Part shown: positions 18,104 to 30,675 of the stretch, piece after piece
Numbering within the stretch: the stretch's first letter is position 1
Layout: the number at the start of each line of letters is the position of its first letter
Assembly: GCF_000772705.2 (NCBI RefSeq)
Contig: NZ_JSBW02000048.1
Coordinates: 1 to 64,000 of the forward strand
Direction: 5' to 3'
DNA: 64,000 nucleotides
From: Xanthomonas vasicola
Lineage (GTDB): Bacteria; Pseudomonadota; Gammaproteobacteria; Xanthomonadales; Xanthomonadaceae
Made by a program: the position numbers and the translations under genes
Notes under the pieces: model-generated
Seen by the model: the letters and a program-made list of their open reading frames with translations, nothing else
What the model was told of the DNA's origin: nothing
The model's database searches: none

Positions 18104-20818
18104 TCAGCCGGTGTTCTGCACGCCTTGCGAGACGCCGTTGACGCAGGCCACCAGCGCGCGCAGCAGTTCCTCGTCTTCGCCATCGGTGGCGCGCCAGCGC
18201 TGCAGCAGGTCCACCTGCAGCACGCTGATCGGGTCGATGTAGGGGTTGCGCAGGCGAATCGACAACGCCAGCCGCGGGTCGTGCTGCAACAGCGATTGCT
18301 GCTGCAGCAGCGCCTTGACCCAGCCCTTGGTCAAGGCCAGTTCGTCGCGGATCAGCGGGAAAAACCGTGTGTGCAAGTCGCCCGACAACCGCGAGAACAA
18401 CTCGGCGATGTTCAGATCGCCCTTGGACAACACCATGGCGATGTCGTCCAGGAAGGTGCGGAAGAACGGCCAGTCCTGCGCCATTTCGCGCAAGGTGTCT
18501 TCATGCCCGGCATCCACTGCCGCCTGCAGACCGCTGCCGACGCCGTACCAGCCCGGAATCACCGCACGCGCCTGACTCCATGCAAACACCCACGGAATCG
18601 CACGCAGGTTTGACAGCGCCGCATCCTGGCCTAGCCGCCGCGACGGGCGCGAGCCCAGCGTCATGCGCTCGATCACATCGATCGGCGTGGCCAGGCGGAA
18701 GTACTGCATGAAATCAGGCGCGCCGACGAACGCGCGATAGGCGACGGTGCTGCGTTCGGCCACCAGATCCATCGCCGGGCGCCAGCGCTCCTCGCGCGGC
18801 TCGGGCGCACGCGGGCGCAGGCTCGAAAGCAACACCGCGCCGGTCATCTGCTCCAGCGAGCGCAACGCCAATGCACGAATGCCGTATTTGCGGTGGATCA
18901 CCTCACCTTGCTCGGTAACCCGCAAGCGGCCATCGACGCTGCCGCGCGGTGCGGCATCCAGCGCGCGGCTGGTCTTGCCGCCACCGCGTGCGATTGAACC
19001 GCCGCGGCCGTGGAAGAAGGTCAGCCGCACGCCCAACTCGGCGGCCGCTTCCAGCAACTCGACCTGCGCGCGTTGCAGGCCCCAGCGCGAAGCGGCGATG
19101 CCGCCGTCCTTGCCGCTATCCGAATACCCCAACATCACCATCTGCGTATCGCTGCGCGCGGCCAGATGCTGGCGATACACCGGGTCGGCGAGCAGGTCCT
19201 GCACGGTGCCGGTACCGCCACGCAGATCGTCCACGGTTTCGAACAGCGGCACGATATCCAGCGGCACGGCGCCAGCGTCGTCGACCAGCCCGCCGCGACG
19301 GGCCAGTGCGAGCACGGTGAGCACGTCGGCGCGGTTGTGCGCCATCGAGATGATGTAACTGCCCAATGCATCGGCACCGTGGCGCGTGCGTGCATCGGCG
19401 AGCGCGGCGAACACCGCATCCAGCCGCGCATTGCCTTCATCCTGCACATGCGGCAAGGGCTCTTTTCCGGCGGCATAGGGGCCGAGCACGGCGGCGCGCT
19501 GGGTGGCGTCCTGCACGTCCCAGTCGGTCTGGCCCAAGGCATCGGCCACGGCGCGCGCATGCACGCTCGATTCCTGGCGCACGTCCAATCGCGCCAGATG
19601 GAAACCGAAACTGCGCACGCGCCACAGCAGACGCCGCACCGCGAACCAACCGGCATGCAGGCCCTTGTTGGCTTGCAGGCTGTCCAGGATCAACTGCAAG
19701 TCGTGTTCGAGCTCCGATGGCGCCGCGTAGGCGCCGTCGGCATCGTCCAGGGTGGCCTGCAGGCGTGCGCGCATCAGGTCGTTGAGCAGGCGGTACGGCA
19801 TGTCGCCATGGCGCGGGCGCGAACGTGCGGCGGCCTCGGGGAGCAGCGCGCGGTAGCGTTCCAGCTGCGCGGTGAGCGCAGGGCTCACCTGCACCAGCGT
19901 GGTCGATTGGCTGAGCAGGCTGGCCAGCTGCCAGAGTTCTTTCTGATAGCGGTCCAGCACCGCGCGCCGCTGTGCATCCAGGGTGCCGGCAATGGTGTTG
20001 GCATCCACATTGGGATTGCCGTCCATGTCGCCCCCCACCCAGGTGCCGAAACGCAGCAGGCGCGGCAACACTGGCACGCTGCCGTAGGTTTCTTCGATGG
20101 CGTGTTCGAGCGTTTCGTACATCACCGGAATGACGCGGTAGAGCACCTGGGTAAGATAGAAGCCCACATGCTCGCGCTCGTCGTCCACGGTGGGGCGCAC
20201 CGGCGAGGAATCGGCGGTCTGCCACGAGGCGGTCAAGGCCATGCGGAAGCGCGCGGCGTCGCTGGCGCGTTCGTTGGGCGTGCGCATGCCGTCCAGGTTG
20301 TCGACCAGGCTGGCGACCATCAGCTGTTCTTTTTCCAGCAACGCGCGGCGCACTGCCTCGGTGGGATGCGCGGTGAACACCGGCTCCACATCGATACGCG
20401 GCAACCACTGGCTGAGTTCGTCCAGGGTCACACCCTGCGCCTTGAGCCGGCGCAATGCGTCGTGCAGGCCATCCGGCTGCGGCGTGTCGGTACCGCTGCG
20501 CTGGTACTCGCGGCGGCGGCGGATGCGATGCACGCGCTCGGCGATATTGACCACCTGAAAATAGGTACTGAAGGCGCGCACCAGCGCTTCGGCGTCACGC
20601 GGCTCGCGCCCGGTGAGTTGTTCGCTCAACGTGGATGGCGGGGCGTCGCTTTCGCGCCGCGAAATGGCGGTGGTGCGCACGCGTTCGATTTCATCGAGGA
20701 ATTCCGCAGACACCTGCTCGGCGAGCAGATCACCCACCAGTGCACCGAGCCGCCGCACATCGTCGCGCAAGGGAAGATCGGGGGTAGCGAACACAAGACT
20801 GCTGCGGTACTCGTTCAT
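18104..20818 (-). CDS. ppc: Phosphoenolpyruvate carboxylase
   Basis: The 904-residue cytoplasmic enzyme carboxylates phosphoenolpyruvate to oxaloacetate to replenish the TCA cycle. Both active-site signatures are present. The first is [15 protein letters not shown] with the essential His near residue 150; the second is [22 protein letters not shown] in the C-terminal half. The chain ends in QNTG, the family's conserved C-terminus. Length is typical (about 880-920). No Pfam-divergent segment or frameshift was found. It is likely transcribed alone or with the TetR gene 137 bases downstream. Confidence 0.96.
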   Translation of the reverse strand: MNEYRSSLVFATPDLPLRDDVRRLGALVGDLLAEQVSAEFLDEIERVRTTAISRRESDAPPSTLSEQLTGREPRDAEALVRAFSTYFQVVNIAERVHRIRRRREYQRSGTDTPQPDGLHDALRRLKAQGVTLDELSQWLPRIDVEPVFTAHPTEAVRRALLEKEQLMVASLVDNLDGMRTPNERASDAARFRMALTASWQTADSSPVRPTVDDEREHVGFYLTQVLYRVIPVMYETLEHAIEETYGSVPVLPRLLRFGTWVGGDMDGNPNVDANTIAGTLDAQRRAVLDRYQKELWQLASLLSQSTTLVQVSPALTAQLERYRALLPEAAARSRPRHGDMPYRLLNDLMRARLQATLDDADGAYAAPSELEHDLQLILDSLQANKGLHAGWFAVRRLLWRVRSFGFHLARLDVRQESSVHARAVADALGQTDWDVQDATQRAAVLGPYAAGKEPLPHVQDEGNARLDAVFAALADARTRHGADALGSYIISMAHNRADVLTVLALARRGGLVDDAGAVPLDIVPLFETVDDLRGGTGTVQDLLADPVYRQHLAARSDTQMVMLGYSDSGKDGGIAASRWGLQRAQVELLEAAAELGVRLTFFHGRGGSIARGGGKTSRALDAAPRGSVDGRLRVTEQGEVIHRKYGIRALALRSLEQMTGAVLLSSLRPRAPEPREERWRPAMDLVAERSTVAYRAFVGAPDFMQYFRLATPIDVIERMTLGSRPSRRLGQDAALSNLRAIPWVFAWSQARAVIPGWYGVGSGLQAAVDAGHEDTLREMAQDWPFFRTFLDDIAMVLSKGDLNIAELFSRLSGDLHTRFFPLIRDELALTKGWVKALLQQQSLLQHDPRLALSIRLRNPYIDPISVLQVDLLQRWRATDGEDEELLRALVACVNGVSQGVQNTG

Positions 20819-20945
20819 CGGAAACGCACACCCTTTTCAAGCGCAAAGTCGTCGAAGACTAACCCAAAAGGATTAGATGATCGCGACGACGGCGATGGTT
20901 TCACCACCAACCATCGTGTGCCAGTGCCCCGTATCCGATGGCTCT

Positions 20946-21006
20946 CGTAGGAGGCGCGCGACGTGGCTTTCCCGGTAATGCTTTGGCGGGCAAGCCCGCT
21001 CCTACG
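20946..21006. repeat. REP-like palindromic element upstream of ppc
   Basis: The unit is bounded by CGTAGGAG and its exact complement CTCCTACG, with an internal stem GCGGG-CAAG-CCCGC. A related half-unit (GCGTGCTCCTACC) occurs about 130 bases later, at 21129-21141. This is the familiar intergenic GTAGGAGCGGGC-type repeat. The 20819-21159 gap otherwise contains only the expected ppc promoter region. Confidence 0.55.
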
Positions 21007-21159
21007 GGTGAACGCAGCAATCATCTGGACGGCTCAGCAGATGTTGCCGGCAGCGCCCCAGCCACATCCGCTGCAGCAGCGCACCCGGGCGCGAAGAAGC
21101 GTTATCGATAAAGCCGCAGCGCGCGCAGGCGTGCTCCTACCGGTGCAAGCAACCATCGA

Positions 21160-23694
<2,535 letters not shown>

Positions 23695-23821
23695 TGTCTG
23701 TCCCCGATGATAATCGACCCCGGACCATAGCAGCCGCCCGTCGGCCGCTCCCCTGCCGTTGGTAGGGGGTGGGCTGCAATTCATGCCGAGGGGGGGTGCT
23801 GCCGATATAATCAACGCTGTT

Positions 23822-23927
23822 GTCGAGGGGCGCTGCGACCGGTAGGGCGGACTGATCGCTCACTGCACCACAGGTGCAGGTAAATACGGCCAGGCTCGAC
23901 CAGCAGTTATCGTTCAACGGCGCCCGG
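23822..23927 (+). ncRNA. S-adenosylhomocysteine (SAH) riboswitch
   Basis: The conserved blocks of the SAH riboswitch are all present in order. These are GTCGAGGGGCGCTGCGACCG at 23822-23841, a variable hairpin (CTGCACCACAGGTGCAG), then CAGGCTCGACC at 23891 and CAACGGCGCCCG at 23915. The GCGC blocks can pair to form the ligand pocket. It sits 37 bases before the ahcY start, its standard location in beta- and gammaproteobacteria. There it turns expression on when SAH, the AhcY substrate, accumulates. Confidence 0.88.
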
Positions 23928-23963
23928 AATTGCAGACATTCGTTTGCCTACCGGAGCCATTGC

Positions 23964-25406
<1,443 letters not shown>

Positions 25407-25445
25407 AACGTGGGCGCACCGTCGCCCATCCTCGACAGTGTGAAT

Positions 25446-25471
25446 CAACGGGCGCCGCACGGCGCCCGTTG
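25446..25471 (+). terminator. Hairpin terminator of ahcY
   Basis: A perfect 11-base stem, CAACGGGCGCC / GGCGCCCGTTG, with loop GCAC begins 39 bases after the ahcY stop. No long T-run follows, so it may act as a processing or Rho-assisted end. Nothing else is recognised before the next gene at 25644. Confidence 0.7.
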
Positions 25472-25643
25472 TGCATCAAGGCATCTATGGGTGAGACGTC
25501 GAATCTGAATCTGCCCACGCATCGCGCTGTGCGTCGTCGCTTGCGCTGTGGTCGATCGAAAGTGGCAGACCGCCCAGCGGCCAAGGTCACGACACGGTGA
25601 CACTTGCTGCAGCCGCGCCGGCCCATCTTGGCCGATGGCACCG

Positions 25644-26426
25644 TCAGCGGCGTGCGCTCGCCGCGTCTGCATCCATCGCGGCAGGCTCATACACGGAAAT
25701 CTGGCTACGGCTGCGCGCGGTATAGGGATGCCCGCTCCAATCGCCCCATCTGGCCCGCAAGCGCAAGCCGGCGATCCGTGCCATCAGATCCAGCTCGGAA
25801 GGCCAAAGATAGCGATAGCGATCGTTGAAGACGCGGGTCGCCGACGCCCCGATCATCACGATGCGCTGCTGGATCAGTTGCCGGGCAGGATCAGCGCTGG
25901 AGCACATCAGCATCACCGGCACGTCGCCCTCGTCTAGGGCCGGCGCCTCCAACGACCTCACCTTGCCGTCCGCCAGCAACGTCTCCGCCTGGGGCACCAT
26001 CGTCTGCAGGACGAACACGCCGGAGGTTGCCAGGCGCTCGCGCACCGCGCGCAGGCAACGCAACTGCTCGTCCTGCGTCAACAGATAGCCGAGCGAATAC
26101 ACCGAATAGATCAGGTCGAACGGCCCGGCGACCGGGACATCGACAAAATCGGCGCAGACCAGCCTCAGTCGCTCGGCACCGGGCTTGGCACGAAGCATGT
26201 CCAACATGCCAGGCGAGTTGTCTATGCCGCAGACTGCCGCGCCGCCAGCCGCCAGCGGCAGCGCAATGCGGCCGGTGCCGATCCCCAACTCCAGCGCCGT
26301 GCCACTGCCGACCAGTGCCGCCAATGCCCGCGCACCCTGCGCTGCACTGGCAGCGGCCCAGTGGTCCCTCAGGCGATCGTAGTATCGTGACACCTGATCG
26401 TAGGCATGCGCTGACGATCCATCCAT
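25644..26426 (-). CDS. SAM-dependent methyltransferase of the sulfotransferase cluster
   Basis: The 260-residue class I methyltransferase has motif I ALELGIGTGRIALPLAAGGA (about residues 42-61), CGIDNSPGMLDMLRAKPGA and a post-motif region FDLIYSVYSLGYL. The start at 26426 (MDGSSAHAYDQVSRYYD) lies 31 bases after the sulfotransferase stop, so the two are probably one transcript. The C-terminal part (QISVYEPAAMDADAASARR) has no known domain. The frame remains open upstream, but that stretch is the shadow of the sulfotransferase gene. The substrate is unknown; a shared small-molecule or peptide product with the sulfotransferases is speculation based on neighbourhood. Confidence 0.8.
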   Translation of the reverse strand: MDGSSAHAYDQVSRYYDRLRDHWAAASAAQGARALAALVGSGTALELGIGTGRIALPLAAGGAAVCGIDNSPGMLDMLRAKPGAERLRLVCADFVDVPVAGPFDLIYSVYSLGYLLTQDEQLRCLRAVRERLATSGVFVLQTMVPQAETLLADGKVRSLEAPALDEGDVPVMLMCSSADPARQLIQQRIVMIGASATRVFNDRYRYLWPSELDLMARIAGLRLRARWGDWSGHPYTARSRSQISVYEPAAMDADAASARR

Positions 26427-26457
26427 GCTGCTCTCCGCGAAAGACCCGCTGGCCACC

Positions 26458-27390
26458 CTAAGCAACCATCCCGGTCGTCGCGTGCGCCGACGACGCAACG
26501 TCGCCGGTGGCGAGCCAATGCGCGCACTCGGCGCCAAGCTCGGTGACAACACGCTGCCGATAGGCCGAATCGTCGGCCGGTGCCAGTCGGTCCCGCCACC
26601 GCCCATTGAGACCTTGATTGAAGAAGGCTCGGCCGCCGTCGCGCCAGAAACCGGCACCCTGTGGAACGTAGCGCGCCGCATGCGCGCGCATGTAGTCCAG
26701 ACTGCAGTGCGCCAGCACGCGCTCGCAGCACTGGTCATCCAGCGGGATATCAAGGAATGCGGCAATGCGCCGCACTTGCGCACGCAGGTCATGAAGCAAC
26801 GCGGCGTAATGCACCAGCAGCACGTTGTCGCAATCGCGCAGCGCCCACCAGGAACGCACGCCCTCCCAGAACGGCCACAGCGGCGCCCCATCGGCGCGCA
26901 TCCAGGTCTGGAAATAGGCCTCGACCGAGCACGTGGGCGGCGGCATGACCTTCAATTTACCGTTGCCGGAGGGCTCCGCATCCAGACGCGCCTGCGCATC
27001 GGCGCTGACTGCCCGCTGGTGGTCATACAGGCTCCAGACGATGTCGCGCGCATCGCGGCCGACGTAGAGATAGCGGGCGCGTTCGGACAGCACCAGCGCA
27101 TCGGCGGGCAGATGGGTTTTCACGAAGCGGCGATGGCGTTGCTCGGCGAGCAGTCGCTGCTTGGTGGCCTTGTCCGGATACACCGAGTCGAACCAGGGCG
27201 ACAGCCGCGAGACGTCGATCTCCTCGGCGCCGCCGAAGATCAGTTGCGCGACGATCTGCTGCACCCAGGTCGTCCCTGCCTTGGCATAGCTGGCGATGAC
27301 GACATCGTCGTCGCGAAAGGCGAAGTCGTTCCAGACTGTCGAGTCGAAAAAGCGATTGGAATATTCGCGCTGCTTGGAGGGCATGCCCAC
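26458..27390 (-). CDS. PAPS-dependent sulfotransferase (Sulfotransfer_1 type)
   Basis: The 310-residue cytoplasmic sulfotransferase has the 5'-phosphosulfate loop YAKAGTTWVQQI (residues 35-46) and the 3'-phosphate motif YLYVGRDARDIVWSLYDH. A C-terminal FFNQGLNGRWRDRL replaces the usual KG-x-GDWK nucleotide clamp. The acceptor catalytic His is probably in KTHLPAD. The GTG at 27390 is favoured because AGGA lies 7 bases upstream; ATG 27384 is possible. It transfers sulfate from PAPS to an unknown acceptor. Similar folds sulfate small molecules in eukaryotes and natural products in bacteria. It is followed closely by a methyltransferase gene. Confidence 0.85.
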   Translation of the reverse strand: MGMPSKQREYSNRFFDSTVWNDFAFRDDDVVIASYAKAGTTWVQQIVAQLIFGGAEEIDVSRLSPWFDSVYPDKATKQRLLAEQRHRRFVKTHLPADALVLSERARYLYVGRDARDIVWSLYDHQRAVSADAQARLDAEPSGNGKLKVMPPPTCSVEAYFQTWMRADGAPLWPFWEGVRSWWALRDCDNVLLVHYAALLHDLRAQVRRIAAFLDIPLDDQCCERVLAHCSLDYMRAHAARYVPQGAGFWRDGGRAFFNQGLNGRWRDRLAPADDSAYRQRVVTELGAECAHWLATGDVASSAHATTGMVA

Positions 27391-27630
27391 ATCGGCGTCC
27401 TGTCGGTTGTCATCGCGTCGGGCTCATCAGATGTGCACACGCCAACACCTCGCAGCCGCATGCTACGCATGCGCGCCCGGCTCCAAGGCCAGGCAATACC
27501 CCGTAACGAGCTGCTGCACATCCGCACACTGCACTTGCAGGCCACCGTTGACCTGCGGCAGCGCGCATCGCCGTCGCCGACGATGCGCGTGCGTGCGGGC
27601 CATCCGGCCAAGCCCGCCCTGGCATTGCAG

Positions 27631-27723
27631 TTACTGCGTGTAGATATAGGCCACCTTGCGCGGACCAACCATTTTTAGAATCTTCGAAAACACGAGTGGC
27701 AGCATGGTTTTGGCAAATTTCAT
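27631..27723 (-). CDS. Very small ORF (30 residues) between two sulfotransferase genes
   Basis: A 30-residue basic peptide starts MKFAKTML and ends KVAYIYTQ. It has a hydrophobic N-terminal half, a KxxKM-GPRK basic centre and two C-terminal tyrosines. AAAGGTG lies 7 bases before its ATG. The start overlaps the stop of an even smaller upstream ORF (27723-27770) as TGATG, an arrangement typical of coupled translation. Base composition is lower in GC than the surroundings. No family is recognised. It could be a precursor peptide for the neighbouring modifying enzymes, a leader peptide, or a gene remnant. Confidence 0.35.
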   Translation of the reverse strand: MKFAKTMLPLVFSKILKMVGPRKVAYIYTQ

Positions 27724-27770
27724 CACGCGCACCTTTGTCTGGAAGTTTCAGAAATGACGAACTCTGACAT
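27723..27770 (-). CDS. 15-residue leader-like ORF
   Basis: ATG 27770 follows AAGGCGA and opens a 15-codon frame (MSEFVISETSRQRCA). Its TGA overlaps the ATG of the 30-residue ORF by one base. It has no homology that can be recognised. The value lies in the TGATG overlap, which would couple translation of the next ORF. Confidence 0.22.
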   Translation of the reverse strand: MSEFVISETSRQRCA

Positions 27771-27798
27771 TCGCCTTACTTCAGGCTAGCAATAGTCA

Positions 27799-27842
27799 TA
27801 TGGCCAATCAACATTACGATTGGTACTTTATCTTTAAAGTAA
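27799..27842. promoter_or_regulatory. AT-rich region with two small inverted repeats
   Basis: This is the most AT-rich stretch of the neighbourhood. It holds CCAATC-AACATTAC-GATTGG, a perfect 6-base inverted repeat, and TACTTT-ATCTTT-AAAGTA immediately after. It lies between the stop of the Sulfotransfer_4-type gene and the small ORFs, all on the minus strand. It could be a promoter/operator for the downstream genes or a terminator of the upstream one. Confidence 0.35.
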
Positions 27843-27886
27843 AATTACCGGGCATGTGTCGCAGAAACAAGACACGCAATGTGCCC

Positions 27887-28573
27887 TTATCCGAACAGAT
27901 TTTCGCGCAGGTACTCCAGATATTCGCGCACATGCCGCTCGCGTGCGGCAACGTCATCCGGCAGACGCAGGCCGCGCGTAAACCAACGCAGCCGCGGCCG
28001 TGCGTGCAAGTGTGGGTAAGGCTTATGCGGCACCGGTACGCCGAGGAAGCTGCACAGTGGCGCCCAGCCTTGCCGAGACGAGAACACCAACAACCGATCG
28101 GCTGGCACGGTATCGATCACCGCCTGATTCCAGCGGTTGAAGTAGTCGACCATGAAGGCACGGTCCTGACTGCGCCCACCCATCTGCTGTTTCAGAAACG
28201 TGCTGAATGTTTCGCCCTCGGGGCCGACGAAGGTGCTCTTTCTGCCCGGCATCAGGATGGTCTGGGTCACCGACTCGAACCAGCTGTCGGGATCGCGCAC
28301 CGTCAGGACGACCTTGGCCTGCGGATATACCTCAATCAATTGCCGCCAGTAATAGCAACCAGGATGGTCGGTGCTCGAACGGTAGCCGGCGAAGATGGCC
28401 GACCAGTCTGCGACACCGCGCTCGGCGGCATTCCACAGCGGCAGTGCCGTACGCATGTTAGCGGCGACCTCCGTGGCGTGATAACACGGTCCAAATCCCA
28501 AATGTTCCAGCGCGAACTTCAGCGACAGCGTCCCGGTTCTGCCTAGGCCAGCACCAAGCACTTCTAACGACAT
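27887..28573 (-). CDS. Sulfotransferase-family protein (Sulfotransfer_4 type)
   Basis: The 228-residue P-loop protein begins MSLEVLGAGLGRTGTLSLKF. The nucleotide-binding loop occupies residues 7-17, and a 3'-phosphate-type motif KVVLTVRDPDSWFESV lies near residue 100. The C-terminal segment ends in EYLRENLFG. This is the pattern of the Sulfotransfer_4 (PF17784) family, whose acceptors are mostly unknown. It is different in sequence from the sulfotransferase at 26458-27390. The start at 28573 is chosen because CGGAGAATCGCC precedes it; a start six codons upstream is less likely. The minus-strand order suggests one locus with the downstream sulfotransferase and methyltransferase. Confidence 0.8.
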   Translation of the reverse strand: MSLEVLGAGLGRTGTLSLKFALEHLGFGPCYHATEVAANMRTALPLWNAAERGVADWSAIFAGYRSSTDHPGCYYWRQLIEVYPQAKVVLTVRDPDSWFESVTQTILMPGRKSTFVGPEGETFSTFLKQQMGGRSQDRAFMVDYFNRWNQAVIDTVPADRLLVFSSRQGWAPLCSFLGVPVPHKPYPHLHARPRLRWFTRGLRLPDDVAARERHVREYLEYLRENLFG

Positions 28574-28725
28574 GGCGATTCTCCGATCCATTACACGCAG
28601 GGCGGCAACCTAGCACGCACCCATGGCGTACGCGTCCCGGCACTGGCAGTCAGGATGGATGTGGCAACTACATGCACCACGCGCAATTTAATTGACGGAC
28701 AAGAACGCGGACCGGAGCCAAACGC

Positions 28726-29283
28726 TCACCCACGCCAATTGGCATTGCGCTCCCAGAACGCGACGCTACGCCGATAGGCATCGCGGTCCAGCGGCGTGCC
28801 AGAGCCGCCCTCTTCCACGCCCAGGGCATTGCGCAACATGGTGATCGGTGCCATCGGAATCTCGTCCGGCTCTGCGGTGTAGAGACAACCGACCACACCC
28901 CACTCTGCCTCGATGGGCGTGCCTTCCTTGGCCAACTGCTCGCGGCTGTAGAGGATGGGCAGCAGATAGGCAGCCACCGGTGGTTCGACACCTTCGAACC
29001 AACGCACCAGCACGGCCAATTCCTGCGTGCTGCGCGCCTCGTAGCCGGAACGCAGCAGGTGCCGGTTGTCATCGGTGACGGGAATGGTGAGGCAGCGGGT
29101 CGAAGTCCAGTTGCGGTGCACATGCAATTGGCAAAACGGCGCATAGCCTTCGATCACGCGTAGCGGCGCCTCGTCGTTGAGCCGCTGGATGAACTGCTCG
29201 GGCGCGCAGTCCTGAATGGCATTGCGACGCCCATCGCGCGGAAACAAGCGGGAGCGGGCGAACTGGGTCAAGACGATCGACAT
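28726..29283 (-). CDS. DUF3228 family protein
   Basis: The 185-residue soluble protein matches DUF3228 by its overall pattern: MSIVLTQFARSRLFPRD, CQLHVHRNWTSTRCLTIPVT, and YLLPILYSREQLAKEGTPIE with WGVVGCLYTAEPDEIPMAPI. It has no signal peptide or membrane segment. The family has no established function and is widespread as a single housekeeping-like gene. It lies 152 bases upstream of the Sulfotransfer_4-type gene in the same direction, with no sign of coupling. Confidence 0.8.
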   Translation of the reverse strand: MSIVLTQFARSRLFPRDGRRNAIQDCAPEQFIQRLNDEAPLRVIEGYAPFCQLHVHRNWTSTRCLTIPVTDDNRHLLRSGYEARSTQELAVLVRWFEGVEPPVAAYLLPILYSREQLAKEGTPIEAEWGVVGCLYTAEPDEIPMAPITMLRNALGVEEGGSGTPLDRDAYRRSVAFWERNANWRG

Positions 29284-29510
29284 AAGCGGATATGCGGCGA
29301 CTAAGAGCGTCAGAGTAGCGCGCGGGCTGGGCTGCGACTACGTTGCGCGACAACGCGGCCAATGCGCGGCGACTAAGCCGGCGCGAGCAGGTGTTCGCAA
29401 TCGATTTTCGGCAGTTGCGGAACACCCGTCGATAACGCGCAGATACGCAGCAGGTAGTGAGGACGCGAACACGATGCGGGCAAATCCGTATCTGCAGTAG
29501 CTCGTCAGCG

Positions 29511-30056
29511 CTACCAAATCAAATCGTCCGGCACCTTGAACTGGCTGTAGTAGTCATCATCGCTATCGGCCGCAGCCGGCGCGCTGTTGCGTCCGTGATC
29601 CAGCACCACGGCATCGGCATCGCGGCTGTAAATCTTGTCGGCGGCCGCGCGCGGAATCAGCTCAAAACCATCACCGTACCGCACGATCACCAACGCACCG
29701 CTGGCCAACTGGTTGCGCAGCGTCGTGTTGACCAGCACGCTGCGGATCACGCTGCCGTCGTTGAAGCGGTAGTCGATCTCGCCTTCGCGCTTGACCTTGT
29801 TGGTCTCCACGATCTGCCGCACCTGCGCAAGCACTTCCTGCCGGCGCACCTGCACGTTGCGCTCCTCGGCCAGCGCACGATCGCGCTCGGCACGCTCAGC
29901 CTGCAGGCGCGCCGCATCAACCTTGTCCGTCGCCGCCGGCGGCACCGCCGCGCCCTTGGCATGACGCTGCTTGACTTGTTCGCGTGCAACCTTGTCCACC
30001 TGGGCTTTTTTCACCAGGCCGGCCTTGAGCAGCTGTTCTTGCAAAGGATTGCGCAT
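29511..30056 (-). CDS. DUF2058 family protein (YaiL-like)
   Basis: The 181-residue protein begins MRNPLQEQLLKAGLVKKAQVDKVAREQ and continues with a long charged helical segment (AARLQAERAERDRALAEERN) likely to form a coiled coil. A C-terminal beta-rich part, IDYRFNDGSVIRSVLVN, ends FKVPDDLIW. This is the DUF2058/YaiL pattern, proposed to be a nucleoid- or polynucleotide-associated protein. It stands alone, with about 230 bases to the next gene and no visible regulatory element. Confidence 0.85.
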   Translation of the reverse strand: MRNPLQEQLLKAGLVKKAQVDKVAREQVKQRHAKGAAVPPAATDKVDAARLQAERAERDRALAEERNVQVRRQEVLAQVRQIVETNKVKREGEIDYRFNDGSVIRSVLVNTTLRNQLASGALVIVRYGDGFELIPRAAADKIYSRDADAVVLDHGRNSAPAAADSDDDYYSQFKVPDDLIW

Positions 30057-30675
30057 TGGGAAGTTAGGCAGTGGACTGGCGGCTAGTTTAACGCGGCAGG
30101 CACTAAGCTATCGTCGTAGCCTGACCGACCCGTTGGCATCGCCCGTGGTCCTAGCCGCGGCCGTGTAGCTGCCAGCCGCGGCAGGCTGCCCACTCCGGTT
30201 TATCGCCGCATCGGCGGGCTGGTGCGGCTGGGCCTGATGGCAGCTGTGATGCCATTCGGCGTCTACAGTGTCTCCGCAGGTCACAAAGCACAATGACGCA
30301 TGGCTTGCCCAAGCTGCGCAAGGCCATCTGCAGACCGTGCCCGCCGTTTACGACGGAATGCTGGCGGCGTGATACGGGTGAAGCGTGTAAGCCGCGGGGT
30401 CGTCACCTTGGCATTGCCGAACAAGGGCTGCGAGGCGTGGAACGGTGACGTGCGCGGGGTCGGCGGAAAGCTAGCGGCAAGCAACGCGAAACAATGTGCC
30501 TGCGTCATCAGCGAATGTATCCAGATACCACTGGCCATGCTGCGCACACTGCCTGTCAGCCATGAGCTTCGCCTATCGCTGAGCCTGGATCGATATAGCC
30601 GGCGCAAGCTGCGCGCTGCAGAACTTCCGGCATGCTGCGGGCAGCAGTCAACGTTAGCCAAGCAGGCGCACGGCC
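30057..30675. other. Intergenic region without a convincing gene
   Basis: About 620 bases lie between the DUF2058 gene and the sugar dehydrogenase. Two open frames of around 125-130 codons, one per strand, overlap each other here. Both are arginine/serine-rich, lack a good ribosome binding site and show no domain. No RNA gene was recognised. Confidence 0.45.

Noticed and set aside
19010-20950. A 646-codon open frame on the plus strand
   Set aside because: It lies antisense to ppc, is rich in Arg/His/Gln as antisense GC-rich frames are, and has no domain, whereas ppc on the other strand is unmistakable.
26427-26891. N-terminal extension of the methyltransferase by 155 residues
   Set aside because: It overlaps the sulfotransferase coding sequence in another frame and has no similarity; ATG 26426 gives a complete methyltransferase.
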